Below, one piece after another: positions 30,716-43,124 of a stretch of DNA of 64,000 bases (within the stretch, counting starts at the first letter, position 1; every line of letters begins with the position of its first letter). This DNA comes from Molanna angustata (taxonomy: Eukaryota > Arthropoda > Insecta > Trichoptera > Molannidae), in contig OY754974.1 in NCBI GenBank assembly GCA_963576475.1, forward strand, positions 5,038,274 to 5,102,273. Direction: 5' to 3'. Below the pieces are notes generated by a model. That model was not told where the DNA came from, did no database searches, and was given only the letters and a program-made list of their open reading frames with translations. Position numbers and translations under genes: made by a program.

Positions 30716-30880
30716 TATATGGATGGGTGGATGGCAGAGCGGTTAGCGCGCTGGGTTAGTAATCCAGTGGTCGCGAGTTCGAATCCTGCCTCGACCTATC
30801 TCGTTCACCAATAGGACAAGCATTTATGCTTAGTTTAGGGAACGTAGGAAGATGTATATGTACTTGTTTAACAAGGACAT
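30716..30880 (+). mobile_element. SINE-1, best tRNA-like head
   Basis: GATGGCAGAGCGGTTAGCGC (box A), a CTGGG/TCCAG stem with loop TTAGTAA (anticodon position reads AGT, as in tRNA-Thr), then GCGAGTTCGAATCCTG (box B). A tail GTTCACCAATAGGACAAGCA, TTTATGCTTAGTTTAGGGAA follows. The acceptor stem does not pair well and the tail is shared with other copies, so it is a SINE and not a functional tRNA gene. Confidence 0.88.
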
Positions 30881-30909
30881 ATTCATTTTTTAAAAAAAAA
30901 AAAAAATAT

Positions 30910-31052
30910 ATATTTAATAATGCTGTATAAGATAGTTAGGGGTGTTTATGACTCGCCAGATTTAACTCAATCTATATTTTACCACATTCCAATGAAAGGT
31001 ACAAGGTGGAGCGTGGCTTTCCACTGTGATGATGTCGGTACTTAAATAATGC
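30910..31052 (+). pseudogene. Jockey/CR1-type RT C-terminal fragment
   Basis: In frame to a stop near 31045: MLYKIVRGVYDSPDLTQSIF followed by YHIPMKGTR. (F/L)LYKI(L/V).G..D.P.L...I....P....R is the C-terminal tail of jockey/CR1 proteins. A LINE-like 3' UTR may run to about 31330. Confidence 0.65.
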
Positions 31053-31889
31053 GGATTATAAAAATATATTTTATGTAATTGTTGATTTAAATAATAAAAA
31101 GATAAAACCACGTCCCATTGCAACTTATTCGAGTTTCATTTACACTTACCGCTTTAAAAAAAAATCTGAGGAATCATTTCCTTACATATAACACTTTGTC
31201 TTCTTATCCTATCCTTATCCCCCCCTCTCCTGTCCCTTCCCCTTTTAATTGTTTTTGTTTTATATATATTTATATTTTTATTATATATTTTATTCATATG
31301 AATTGTTGTTAGGTATCATAAAAATAATATGCTTCACCAAATGTCACCATTGTTCACATGTGCTCAAAAAGTTTTAAATAAATAAATGGAATATAATAGT
31401 AATTTATGTACATACATACATATACAAATGAGTACAGTTTTGGTCACGTCGCACCAGATTGTATTGGTCGAAATCAATTTACCGTTCAAATTAATTACGT
31501 GGTAACCTGTAATTATTTTTTTTTAATCCGATTTGTTCGTTGCCCAATGGGAGGTCTTAAATTACACGTAATTATTGGGATAAAAATCGCCGGCTCACTT
31601 AACATGTCTTGTCTCCACAAAATGTCACACAGCTGTCCGGTGTATGTAATTATCGACTTTTTATGCAAAACTTTATTTACTTAACAAATTTTACACCTGC
31701 CCTATTAAAAAAATATTCATTACAGCCACCTATATCTAATACCAATACTATTATTATAGTTGACTGATTCATTTGTATTTCATAGGTTGTTGAGTTAACA
31801 CAGCTTCCCAAAGAAAGATTGTACCTAAGTTATTTTTTTAAGTTTTACTTCGTGGGAATTTTTCCAACAATTCACTTTATTTCAAACAA
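31053..31889. other. Spacer, possible LINE 3' UTR at the left
   Basis: C-rich TATCCCCCCCTCTCCTGTCC-type stretch near 31205-31250 lies downstream of the jockey fragment. The rest has no supported feature. Confidence 0.35.
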
Positions 31890-31981
31890 CTTATACTGCA
31901 TTAAAAGTTTGTCTATCTTAATATAAAAATATAGTATCGTTAGAAAAATTATATTCCTGGTAGTAAAATTTTGAATTAATA

Positions 31982-32071
<90 letters not shown>

Positions 32072-32255
32072 GATAAATTTCTTATGTATGGAAAAGTTCA
32101 GTAATTTGATTTCATGTTATAGTGTAAAGAGCATTAACTTAGAACTGATTAGCTTTCCATAGATAAAATAAAATTTCTTCATTTGATATCACGTGTCAAA
32201 ATTTTCAAAATGCTCTCACGCTCTTTAAAACAAAATTTATCTGCTTTTATTAGTC
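31890..32255 (-). repeat. Solitary inverted copy of the 320-bp HLE module, with an (AT)n insertion
   Basis: Reverse complement of the module at 14640-15650 (TATTCCTGGTAGTAAAATTT, then GGAAAAGTTCAGTAATTTGA and TGCTCTCACGCTCTTTAAAA). Between two conserved blocks a pure AT dinucleotide run (31985-32067) replaces the short T-rich spacer of the tandem copies. Confidence 0.88.
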
Positions 32256-32419
32256 GCACCGGTTTCAGTGCGACTTATCATCCGTCCTAAGGAAGAAGCG
32301 GGCGTTTTGTAGTGGTCGTTCGAAATAACTTATTCGTGGTTTATATAAAATTAATCTTAATAAATAAAATTGTTTAAAAGTGCACCATATAGTCAATTAA
32401 AAATAATAATAATTAACAC

Positions 32420-32575
32420 TTCCTAGCACCCTGTGCAAGTGGCGAGTTTATTGCCATGTCAATTTCTTCCAACTGACCAGTGTTTCCAACCTAGGAGAAG
32501 CAATATTTGCGTGAGAAATGAATTTAAATAAATTTCTCCTATGCTGGGATCGAACCTCGGACTTTATTTTGGTTT
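32420..32575 (-). mobile_element. SINE-2 copy, head truncated
   Basis: CACTTCCTAGCACCCTGTGC, then AAGTGGCGAGTTTATTGCCA and ATGCTGGGATCGAACCTCGG (box B complement) match 46722-46922. The head stops just after box B. Confidence 0.8.
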
Positions 32576-33143
32576 TGACATATTTTTTATCATGCCATGA
32601 AGCATTTTACGTATAAAAATTAAAACTTGAAAGTTTGTTTATTGTTTGACACAAAAAACATATGAACAGGAGAAATAAATACCCTTCAATAGTAGACAAA
32701 ATGACACATTTTCAATTATACATTTTCGAACTAATATTGGTAAGAACGAGTTGATTCGAAGAATTTGTAGAAATAATAATACTTTTTTCAATCATTTAGA
32801 TATACTTCATTTTAAATTTCACTTTTTCAAACATAAATGTAAGGATACTCTTATTTACTAACGTGAGCATTTTTGATGAAAAAAAAAAAACAACCCATTC
32901 CCTTTCTCCCCACTTCATCCTTTCCTCAAACCCCAAGTATATGTACCTATGTGTAGGTATGTGTGTATGTATATGCATATTTTTTTCTTTTTTGTTTCTG
33001 TTAAGTGATTGTGTTTATATTATTATATATATGTTTAATGTATTACTTTAATTGAAAACCTGTCATTAGTTTCTTTGTTTAATATTTTCTTATGTTTATA
33101 TCTATTTTATGTAAAAATAAAAAAAAACTGTTGGTTTTCTTAT
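32576..33143. other. AT-rich spacer
   Basis: No supported feature. Confidence 0.4.
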
Positions 33144-33393
<250 letters not shown>

Positions 33394-34057
33394 ATATCAT
33401 TGATCTCAAGATCGTGGCAACTTGTTATTGAGTGCATGTGAAACTAATATTTGACACAGTAGGTACCCTACCTGTTATTTTCCCAAGAAGCATAAAAAAA
33501 TAAAATAAAAATATATACCTATATGTGTCCAATCGCCATAACAGTCTAAAAGCAGGAAAATATTTGAGCTACATTTGCTAACATGATATGCAAAATAGTC
33601 TTGTTAAAATCTTCTATCACACTTTAAAATCCGTTGGAATAGTTTTCTCAACTTGGATGGCAAGCTACTAAAGTTATCTATGTACTTATGTGGATTATTC
33701 GATATCCTTTGACGGCAAACTTCACAAACAGATCATGGAAAATATTAATACAATTTAATATAAACTTAATAATAGGGTATGTGAAGTTATGTTTGTTTAG
33801 TAATCTTAACCAATGATAATTTTGAATAATTTAAGCATCCTTAGTGATCGTGCGTTCCGCCTACTCGATATTACACTAAGTATATTTTTTTTAATATTCG
33901 TTATAAGTATCTATGTATAATATTGATATTACACACGTGTACTAAATTATTAATAAGAACATACACAAAAAAAAATCTTTTGACATTGATATAAAAACTT
34001 GAAACTGATCAAAGTATTGAGAAAAAATAAACTATTAACCGAATATTTTTTCCATTA
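33394..34057. other. AT-rich spacer
   Basis: No supported feature. Confidence 0.4.
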
Positions 34058-34460
34058 CGCAAAAATTGGATCTATCCCCGTCGGGAGTCAATGATATTTA
34101 TTCTAACGCAGTTCAGGGGTGACATCTGTGCGAGAATATTGTCACGATAAGGACTGTTGCTTTCATTGTTTACAAAAAAAAACGATTTCTCAATAGATGA
34201 AGTTACAAAAAGGTTTCTTCGTTTCTTCATAGATGGCGATGATGTTTTTCAACTATTTTCAAAACGATCAGTTTCTCATTATTAAAATTCATAGAACAAA
34301 ATAATAAGGTAAAATTGGTGAACATTAAGTGATCACGTAAACCAGTCGATAGTAAACAGGTCGTAAGTCCTATAGGTGCCTTGAGTTCCTATGTTTCTCC
34401 TTTAATATTCTAACTTCGTCTCTATTGAAGTGTTAAAAAATTGTCAATAAACTGATTCTT
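34058..34460. mobile_element. MITE-X copy
   Basis: Left end GGATCTATCCCCGTCGGGAG is followed by TCAATGATAT, the interior TGCTTTCATTGTTTACAAAA, and a right arm with AAGTGATCACGTAAACCAGT, TGCCTTGAGTTCCTATGTTT and TAACTTCGTCTCTATTGAAG. The left arm is mostly deleted, so the copy no longer folds along its full length. Confidence 0.75.
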
Positions 34461-34781
34461 GTTAAACCTTAATTTGATTATCCCAAATATATGATTATCT
34501 AGTTTATGTAGTAGGTACTAATGATGTTGAAAAATTTAGATGTAATACAGATATTTGACTTTATAGAGGCATATCGAAGAGAAAAAAAAATAGTAATTCT
34601 TCAAGCAAGCCGATCCAAGGAAATAGGAAGTAATAATTTTATCAATAAAAATTTTAATAACACGTTACGAACAAGACGAAAGTCGTGGCGGATGCGGTGA
34701 ACAAAAAAAGCACACGGACAGGGCGGTACCGGCGGACAACATAACAGTTAAAGAACAGAAGAAACAATATTAGGTACATTA
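34461..34781. other. Spacer, no feature recognised
   Basis: A mildly GC-richer patch at 34680-34740 (GTGGCGGATGCGGTGAAC). No assignment. Confidence 0.35.
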
Positions 34782-35290
34782 TTAAGAACACCATAGAATT
34801 GAAATGACCTCAGACCATCAAATTCATTAGAGGTCTGAGGGAATGTCAGTGTATTTTGCACTGAAATCCTTAGTCGCTATTTTACTAGTCGATCTCACTT
34901 TTGAACTAAATAAATATTACAAAGAACAGCACCGAATTGAGTTGACCCCGGACCTGCAAATTCATTGCAAGTGGAGGGAATGTCAGACTGTATCACACCG
35001 GAAATTTAAGTCGCTGCTTTAATAGTAGCATCTTCTACATAAACAACAATCGACAAACACGTATAAAACGATATATGGATGTAAATGAAACCATGAACGT
35101 GTGCAAAAATAGAGGCGCTTGTTTCATTCTGCCTACCCCGTTAGATATATGCCGTGATGGTATGTATATGTATATCCTTAATAATCAAATAATCATTGAA
35201 TAGAGTTGATCTTAGACCTTCATTACAAGTTGCGTTTTGAATTAGAAACCGTAGTTGCTATTTTACTAGTAGAATCGCTGGTTCTCCCAC
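34782..35290. repeat. Diverged repeat of about 140 bp, three modules
   Basis: AGAATTGAAATGACCTCAGA, CGAATTGAGTTGACCCCGGA and TAGAGTTGATCTTAGACC start modules near 34795, 34930 and 35198. Each has an AATTCATT or TTCATTA block and ends near GTCGCTATTTTACTAGT or a similar string. The third is separated from the others by a LINE-A 3' end (35058-35170). Confidence 0.7.
35058..35170 (+). mobile_element. LINE-A terminal fragment
   Basis: TATAAAACGATATATGGATG, then AACGTGTGCAAAAATAGAGG, TTCTGCCTACCCCGTTAG and CCGTGATGGTATGTATATGT correspond to the last 110 bp of the family, including the GTAT tail. Confidence 0.8.
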
Positions 35291-36322
35291 ATTGTGGGAT
35301 ATCTATTTATTAATTTATTTATTTAAGACACCAACAGAACAGTGAAATATACACACACAAGTTAACACATGATACAAACACATAAGGTCTCCAATGCTCC
35401 AATCACAGGCGTCTGAGTTAGTACTAAATATTAATTTATGTAAAAACAATCATCGCTTAAAACGTGCTAAGTATTTGCCGGGAATAAAAATATAAACGGG
35501 ATATGCCGTGATATTTTCCTCTTTACTCCCTATTTGTCCAATTGTTCTATAATCTTTAGAAGAAAGGGTATGAATTTAATTTAAATTCTTACTGAATTTT
35601 ATAATGCCATCAAGACTTCTTAATATTTTCATTGAATTGGAGCGGAAATCAAGTTGACTTGAGTCAGACGTTTCTGGAAGAAATAAAAAGAGCAGCCGAA
35701 CGAAGACAGAAAAAAACAATAAAAGATATTGTTTGTTATTAAGTTTTTATTACTTTCAAATGATCAACATTGCCGTTTGAATACATGCGTATATTTTTCT
35801 TCAAATGTTTGCTGGAGTATTAACATACACTTTTTTGTACATAAACAATACCTGGTTGATTAAACAAAAATGTCGACTAGAATAATGTACAAGGCGACAG
35901 TTAAATATATAAGTTTTATTCCCAAATTTGTTGTCTTTACCTTACCTTTATGTCTCACTAGTTCTTGTTATATATTCTGTTAATTTACCTGGTATATTGA
36001 TAATTATTGTTGTGGTTGACCAGCAGAAGTTACCTGCGGGCAATAAATTACCCACATTGTGCTACGTTTTATTGAACAGTAAAATATTGTATTATTTTTT
36101 TGCAATTCTTCTTCAAGTTTCTCATACATCGTCTGACATGCTCGCCGGCTATTGAAGCTCCGAAATCATAACTGCTCACCATTGCACACTCGCAAGCAGT
36201 AGCCACAAAAAAAACGAAATCATAAGAGTTCTTGTCTTGACTTAGTAATGCTTTCTTATGATATGTTAAGATATGTTAAGTTATTATTATTCCTTTCCAT
36301 AGATCAATGACGTAATCTAAAA
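35291..36322. other. Spacer, possible LINE 3' UTR near 35310-35440
   Basis: TTTATTTATTTAAGACACC followed by UTR-like sequence resembles other inverted LINE tails here. A 75-codon hydrophobic frame at 35928-36155 has no assignable family. Confidence 0.35.
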
Positions 36323-36886
36323 CGAATGGGTTGTGGCCAATTCCATTAGAGCTCACTACCAAGTCATTCTACAAAGTATTCAAACTTTGTATGCATGGAA
36401 ATATTTCAGCATTTTCATGATATGATTATGTAAAATTATTTTTGATTTAAATATTTTATTATGAAAACTAGATAATTCTTCAATGCCATATGATGAAAGT
36501 TTTGAGCCTTTATACAATTTGAAAATAAAAATTTCAAATTTTAAGTTTCCTGAGCTTGGGGTCATTTTGAATAATTTGACAGTCAATAAATTGAGAAGCA
36601 CCGATCAGGTATTCTCCAAAGTCTAACGGAGTCTGCGAGTATTAGATATACAAATTTACAAAATTTAAAAAAAATATAATGAGAACTTTGATTCTATAAT
36701 CGAAAAAGTAGAATAAACACGACGTACATATCACATAGTAACTACACAACAAACACAGATATGTTGAGATGAAACTTTCAGAATACAATCTCAGCAAGAT
36801 ACTAGTTGATAATCTGTAATAAAAAATAACCTTAAAAATTGGGAATTCATAACTCGTCACTAAATCACCTTGGGGTAGTGAGAAGT
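36323..36886 (+). mobile_element. HLE copy
   Basis: Starts CGAATGGGTTGTGGCCAATT and ends CCTTGGGGTAGTGAGAAGT. The 5' subterminal CTCACTACCAAG is complementary to the terminal CTTGGGGTAGTGAG apart from two extra G bases. The 3' hairpin pairs GTCACTA with TAGTGAG. Interior strings (GCATGGAAATATTTCAGC, AATACAATCTCAGCAAGATA, CTAGTTGATAATCTG) are shared with 26041, 42270, 56983 and 62628. Confidence 0.78.
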
Positions 36887-37956
36887 AAAAGAGTTAATAG
36901 GAGTGAAGTAGTTAATAAGGGTTGAGTTTAGGTTCTTATCCTATCCGTCATCCATCTATGCCTCACTTTTCAGTCTTTCCAATGACATTTTTTCTACTTT
37001 TATCAGGATCCCACTGACCACCCTTAGAGCTTTACTATATTATTAGTAAGAAATTAAATTCGTTAATCCTGATACCTAATCCAGCATAGTGTGTTAGTTA
37101 AATTAAATAGGGTTTCCTTGAAATGTCTCAAGTGAAGATGTTTATTCATACTGTACCAAAATTACTTGAGTTTTCACGTTGGTAGATTTAAGTTGGTTAA
37201 AGAGATTGCCTTATGGCAAAGAGTCCTTAGTTGTGCACTCGTATATAAAATAAATATAACCGATCTTGTATTGTCTATTGTAAAACTTCATCAATGTATG
37301 AAAAGGAAAGAGAATAGCAACAATTCCTAAGAAATATTTAATAAAACCAGCCTTAGTCATGTCCAAGAAGAGGCCAATAGCCATCTCTGTGGTGAATTAT
37401 GACCGGACCAATACTGAAATCTATTAATAAGTGGGTAGGTACCTTTGTATTATCAATATGAAACAACATCTGACCCAAATTGATATTCAATGGCTCATCT
37501 TAAAACGCTATTCCCGATTGATTCAATAATAAAACGGCTTATCTATTTGGATGGGCGTATAAAACGTTGAATTTGTTGTTCGCCTGGTATTCCATCGTTG
37601 GCCATGACTTGCACATCTTACAGCTTCGAATTCATCTCTATATTATTAGTTAATAGTCTTAATGGATACCGGGCGGTCATACTTCTCCGGACCAGTACCT
37701 ACTTATCTCAAATACAGAGGAACGAAATCTTTTATATTATAAAATTTTATTTAAGAGCTGGCTGCTGACTGTGGCAAGTGAGACAGTTTGTAACATTCAT
37801 ATTTTAAAACAAATAATCAAACACCATAAAATAATCACCAACAAAACATATGAATACACATAAAACATATAGATAGATAATATAGTAAACAATTAGATTA
37901 TATTAGCCTTTAAGAATAAAAATTTACAATGTTTTACAATATTGTCAAAAGCATGC
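36887..37956. other. Spacer, LINE 3' UTR likely at the right
   Basis: No gene recognised. 37740-37956 is probably the 3' UTR of the minus-strand jockey fragment that follows. Confidence 0.35.
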
Positions 37957-38322
37957 TTAATAAAAATAAATTATTAAGAAACAATTCACTATGCAGAAAG
38001 GAAAACATCTCACAATGATTGTTGACTTGCTTTTATCAAACGCTTGAAGGTGCTGAGGCTTTTTGAGATTACATATGTCAAGGTTCTCAATTTTTGTGTG
38101 TGGACTGAAACTCAGTGGACTTAATGGCCTACATTGTCGTAGTATCAACTTAAACGAAAATACTTCCGGGTTTCTCAGCATACCATTGGCATGGATGTCA
38201 ATTTTCTCAATAACATTTGTATCGACCATATTATTAAGTATCTTGTATAGAAATATGAGCTCTAATGTTGCTATTCTATCTGATAGTCTAAAAATTCTAT
38301 TACAATGACCGATCGTTTTCAC
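37957..38322 (-). pseudogene. Jockey-type RT C-terminal fragment
   Basis: The frame reads HCNRIFRLSDRIATLELIFL, then YKILNNMVDTN, and continues with less conserved residues. R(I)..L..(I/L)FLYKILN(N/G)..D is the jockey/CR1 tail seen also at 39359-40030 (NDLLYLYNILNNNIDCP). The RT core is absent. Confidence 0.7.
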
Positions 38323-39358
38323 CGAGGTGGCCCGGCATTATCAAGGTATAAAAATAAAATTAATCAATTATTGTATCCCCACTTTTTCAAACTAAGACTG
38401 ACCTTTTAATGATTATTTGCACCATAACTTATCAACAATAAAAGTCATTCTATGCAAAAGCTATTTTAATTTTTCCTTTAGTAGGTGAGAAAATTTATCA
38501 ACTTTCGATGGCTCGTTTATCATTCGTGTTTTACCCATGTCCGTGCAAAGTTGCACTGCATTGATTTTGGTCCAGTGAAAACAGTTAGTTGGCGTTGTAT
38601 AATAATACAGAACGAATTTTTCGTTGTAAGAAGTAATTGAATTGATTTTTGGAAATTCACCGTGGATTTTGAAGAATCGAAAGATATTTCACATTCACTA
38701 CGCCTCAAAACCGTAAACATAATAATACAAACGCGCCTGTTAACAGTTAGCTATATCATTTGAACCAGTAAAGTTATTATTATTTTCATTTTTTAATAAG
38801 TTGTTGAAAATTTGGTGTCACTTGAGTAACTTGATATTTTGTCGTCTACTTTATATAAATATTCCTGAGAAACTAACCGACGTGGTGGCAAAAATGTACC
38901 CATTTCACGAAAAAACATGGTTCATATATTTTTTTACTATTACCTATACATAGGTACGTATAGCATTTTTAATGTAAAAATCAATTTTATCTTTTTTTGG
39001 AATGTTGTATTTTAACACTTCGTCAACAACTGTTGACAAGATTTTTTTCTTTTTAAAAAATACAGTTTTTGTACGAAAAATACTGTTTTAGAAATTACAT
39101 AATATACCTATTGGTACGTTCTGTGATTTACCTTTATTTTTCATTTTTTTTATTTACATAATTAAACTGCACACAAACAACACTAGGTAAAAAAAAAACA
39201 ATGAGTAGGCTTAATATGTAATTGTTAAACTATCCCTACCTAGTGTCAATTACTTGTGGCAAATCAATTCATATAATTAATAACATAATGGGATGTGAAT
39301 GTGTAGTGGGTGAAAATGTGTAATGAGGTGTGTAAAATGATGTGTTAAATGTGTCTTA
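38323..39358. other. Spacer, 3' UTR of the next LINE at the right
   Basis: 39180-39358 is probably the 3' UTR of the LINE on the minus strand. The remainder is AT-rich and unassigned. A short minus frame at 38520-38720 has no recognisable domain. Confidence 0.35.
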
Positions 39359-40030
39359 CTATGCTGATTTTAAATTAAACAGTAAGTTTTTGTATTGGTT
39401 TGGCGAGTTATGAAAAATATCAAGTTGAAGGGTACTTTGATGCTTATTGTAAGTGGTGAGGATTCTGTTAATTGGTGAGTTTAGAGATGAGTTAGTTCTA
39501 TAGCAGTAGTTATGGAAGAGTGGCGTGTGTCTCGTACGACGAGTCGGTACGTGCAAATTTATATATGAAACAAGGTCTGGACAGTCAATATTGTTATTTA
39601 GTATATTATACAGGTAAAGTAAATCATTAATGGTTCGTCGTACTGATAGAAATGGGATGTTACACATAGCATAGTCATTGTATTTTCTGGTCATTCTGTA
39701 GATGAATTTATTTTGTATTCTTTCTATATTATTGCAATGTACATTGTATTTAGGGTTCCAAATGACTGAGGCGAATTCCAATGAACTTCTGACGAGCGCA
39801 AAATATAGAATTGTTAGTGTTTTTGGATTCCTGAAATGCTTCCCTATTCTGAATATAAAGCCGAGCATTTTATATGATTTGTTAACAATATGCTGTATAT
39901 TATGTTTGATGAAAGTAAGTTTAGAATCAAGGTACACTCCAAGGTCTCTACATTCTGTTTTAGTGGCTATATCTACATTATTAAGTTTATAAGAAAATAT
40001 TATTTTATTAATTTTCCTTGTGTATGACAT
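39359..40030 (-). pseudogene. Jockey-type RT, C-terminal 223 codons
   Basis: An uninterrupted frame covering the thumb and tail: ECRDLGVYLDSKLTFIKHNI, then ILYFALVRSSLEFASVIWNP, NNIERIQNKFIYRMTRKYND, LSVRRTINDLLYLYNILNNN and SPINRILTTYNKH. LGV.(L/F)D.KL.F..HI, (L)VRS.LE(Y/F)AS.(I/V)W.P and IE.(I/V)Q..F.R are standard for jockey clade LINEs. The catalytic YADD lies upstream and is missing. No stop in 223 codons indicates a recent 5'-truncated insertion. Confidence 0.88.
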
Positions 40031-40589
40031 TAAGAAACTTAACCACAGATGACATATTATGTAGTAGGTAAATATATAATAATGTATAAGATAATTTAGA
40101 AGTTTATGTCATTGGATTCTCAAGATATTTTAATAACATATTGTTCTTCTGGTTTTCTTCAAATTGAAAAGCCAGATATTGTAAGTTTAATGCACGACTC
40201 AAAACGACGTTAAAGATAAAAGCGTCTCGATGATAGTTTATAGCTTTTTTTAATATTATGCTTCCAACTCTGAAATTGGTTCACCACTCAATATATCCAA
40301 TTAACTGTTATAGATTACATAATATTACATACATTGATATATATATTAAAATATTGTTTTGCCTTCATGAATCACACAAGCGTTTCATGACAGATGGGTC
40401 ACTTATGCAACAGCGTCATCATAGTAAAAATATTTTTTATTGATATCGATTTAAGTAATTTAAGAGCTAGTAATAAAAACAAACTTGTAATGCTACATTT
40501 TTGATTAGGCGAAGAACCAACTGGTAGGTAGGTACTACATAATATGTACCTACTGTGTTAAGTTATAACTTTTATTATATAAACTACTA
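40031..40589. other. AT-rich spacer
   Basis: No supported feature. Confidence 0.4.
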
Positions 40590-41080
40590 GCGAAACCCGG
40601 GAATCTTCGTATTGCCTTTATGATTGAAAATGATTCCTTCCGTCTCATCAGTCCATTCATTTCCTTCAGTGCCTCCCGTCCCATTAATACATCCCATCCC
40701 TTCACTGTCTCCTATCTCTTCCATCTGTTGAGGCCCTTCAGTACCTCCCATACCTACAAGCCTTTCAGTACCTTCCATCCCATCAGACCCTTCAGTACCT
40801 CCCGTCCCTCCAGGCCCTTCAATACCTCTCGTCCCTTCAGTTCTTCCCGTCTCATCCATCCATTCAGGCTTTTCAGTACCTGACGTCCCTTCAGGTTCTT
40901 CAATACCACTCGTGCATTCAGTTCTTCCCGTCCCATCCATCCATTCAGGACCTTCAGTACCTCCCGTCTCTCCAGGCCCTTCAAAACTTCTCGTCCCTTC
41001 AGTTCTTCCCGTTTAATCCATCCATTCACGCCCTTCTGTACCTCAGGCCCCATCCTGTGCCTCCTACCCCTAGTACTCTC
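40590..41080 (-). mobile_element. VNTR-bearing element, copy B
   Basis: Minus strand: minisatellite units like CGGGAGGTACTGAAGGGCCT run from about 41040 down to 40640 and finish in AAAGGCAATACGAAGATTCC. The end matches copy A (CAGGCAATACGAAGATTGCT at 3911-3930). Two frames stay open through the array (collagen-like GTGGTEG or KGREVLKGLEG repeats) owing to units of 15 and 18 bases. I regard these as array artefacts. Confidence 0.65.
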
Positions 41081-42269
41081 AGTACCTTTAGAACCTTCAT
41101 TACTTCAGCCTACTCTCCACCCATAATGTTTATAAGTCTATAAATTGTACATTTAGATTAGTATACTTTGTATCCTCCTGATGAAAGCAACTTTGTTCCC
41201 GTAAGATGTAGAGGAATTTTTATTTAATTAAATAAAAGTTATAATTTTAGTGGTGTTTACCTAATTTTAATTAATGGACAGTACCTAACCAGTACCTCAA
41301 TACAATTATTGAAAAACAAAAACTGTAATTCAAAAATAAAATGTCCCATTGTACCAATTAATGGGGAAAATAAAGATAAACGAGTGCTAACTATCTTTCT
41401 ACTACATTACTATCTTTCAATGACATTTAATAAACCGGATTTAATACCTTCTATACCATCACAGTTATTTGTAAAAAGAGGAGTGAGACAACCATTTTAG
41501 TATAAAATAAGACTCATATCCAAATATTTTGAATCTAAGTAATTTTTCTTAGCAGCGGGAGATCATAAAGACCACCTCAAAATATTGTAGGAACCAAATT
41601 AAACTCACGCAAAAATACACAACAATTTTTTAAATAGTTTAAAGTCCGTATGAGCCCACGCAATTTGTAGGTCAAGCAAGTTTACAACATTGTTCGGTAC
41701 ATCATATCGAAATATTATAACCACTCACGTCTAATTCGTACTATGAGAAATTAATTAAAAACGATTTAATTGTTGAAATTCAACTCATGGGATATATGTC
41801 TTGGGTCTTCAGTTTCGGCCCGGTGAATGAAGAATATTATGCTATGAAAAAATTAATGGAATCAATTTATTAATTTGAAGCGTAGCCGACATCCAACAAA
41901 AGAAATAACTGTCCAAGTTCACAGACATCGGGTTCACGTTCGTAAGAATGATGCGGAAGGTTTTTTTTCACCAGTGTCATGTGTCGATCACTGACGTGGT
42001 AAAGAACAATCTATAGACTTCCGTGTTTTGTGTTATTGCATGTTCGTGTCGCCATATCACCGCCTTCTACTGAATTTTTAGGCTCGATAGAGCGATTGCC
42101 ATTATTTAAGTATTTTTCAATATTTAATAATCTATATTTTATAAAAGATGAAGCTTGAATACATGACTTGATCGGGATATATCTACAATGTACAGACACT
42201 TTCAGATTTTTTGATCATATACCTAGGCTATTTTGTATACCATTTTAATTATCGTCACGTGTCTGTCCG
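41081..42269. other. AT-rich spacer
   Basis: No gene recognised. Small frames at 41309-41500 (plus) and 42011-42199 (minus) have no assignable domain. Confidence 0.35.
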
Positions 42270-42405
42270 TACTTGAATTTTGAAATCATTGTGATGAAAC
42301 TTTCTGAATACAATCTCAGCATGATACTAGTTGATAATCTGCAATAAAAAAAACTTAAAAATTGCGAAATCACAACTCCCCACTGTATCCACTTGTGGAT
42401 AAGAG
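42270..42405 (+). mobile_element. HLE 3' end only
   Basis: TTGTGATGAAACTTTCTGAA, then TACAATCTCAGCATGATACT, AGTTGATAATCTGCAATAAA and GAAATCACAACTCCCCACT are shared with 36323-36886 and 62628-62993. The constant 5' end is absent. Confidence 0.7.
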
Positions 42406-42479
42406 AGAAAACAAAAATAACCGACGATCTCCAAAAGGTTGCAAAGCAGAAGTGGAGCTGAGCAGGGCATGCCACCTGA

Positions 42480-42690
42480 ACCACAGACTCCAGATGGACT
42501 AAGAAAGTGGTAGAATGGTGACCGAGAACGGGTAAAAGAAGTGTTGGATGGCCTCCAACAAGGTGCATGGTCTGATAATAAGACGAGTGTCTGGAGGTGG
42601 TTGGATGCTCTCTGCCCAAGCTGTGGAGGTCTCAGGGGAAGGCCTATGTCCATTACTAGACGAAGGAGAGCTGAAGAAAAACAAGAAGCT
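42480..42690 (+). pseudogene. LINE-B tail fragment
   Basis: DSRWTKKVVEW, then GKRSVGW, and after frame changes VWRWLDALCPSCGG and EAYVHY-like residues parallel the tail at 3200-3360. It is frameshifted several times. CAGACTCCAGATGGACTAAG also matches 18443. Confidence 0.65.
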
Positions 42691-43124
42691 CCTCAACTAT
42701 CTGTATCGTTAAGATGGCTCTTATTTCCTATGGTTAAATAATGTTTTTTATGTCTACCTGGTGATGTGGCTTCGAAGTTCGTTTAGATACATAATAAAAT
42801 GGCCGAAAGTAAATTGTGACAGCAGGTGAATTATGTAATTGGACAAGTACAACAAATTATGAAAATTACAACATATTATGTAAGTAGATATAGGTTACCT
42901 TCTTATTATGACATATAATTGTGTATAATAAAATTAACTGTTTTAATTTTACTATACTGGGTATTTTTTATTGCTTTATATTTCTTAATTATGATTTTGT
43001 TATTAATTTTTATTTATTATAATACAATATGAGTTATTTAAATTCGACCAAGACAGATGAAAACATTTTTTTGTTTGATCATTCAACGACAACTGAAAAA
43101 ATAAAAGGTATCTCAAAATAGATG
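42691..43124. other. AT-rich spacer
   Basis: No supported feature. Confidence 0.4.

Noticed and set aside
30716..30800. Functional tRNA-Thr gene
   Set aside because: Box A, box B and an AGT-containing loop are present, but the acceptor stem is poor and the downstream sequence is the SINE-1 tail shared with other copies.
36323..36886. Canonical Helitron ends (5' TC, 3' CTRR)
   Set aside because: The ends do not carry those signatures. I therefore only suggest Helentron-like architecture.
42245..42741. Several overlapping open frames of 60-124 codons on both strands
   Set aside because: They cover an HLE 3' end and a frameshifted LINE-B tail; none matches the LINE frame over its length.
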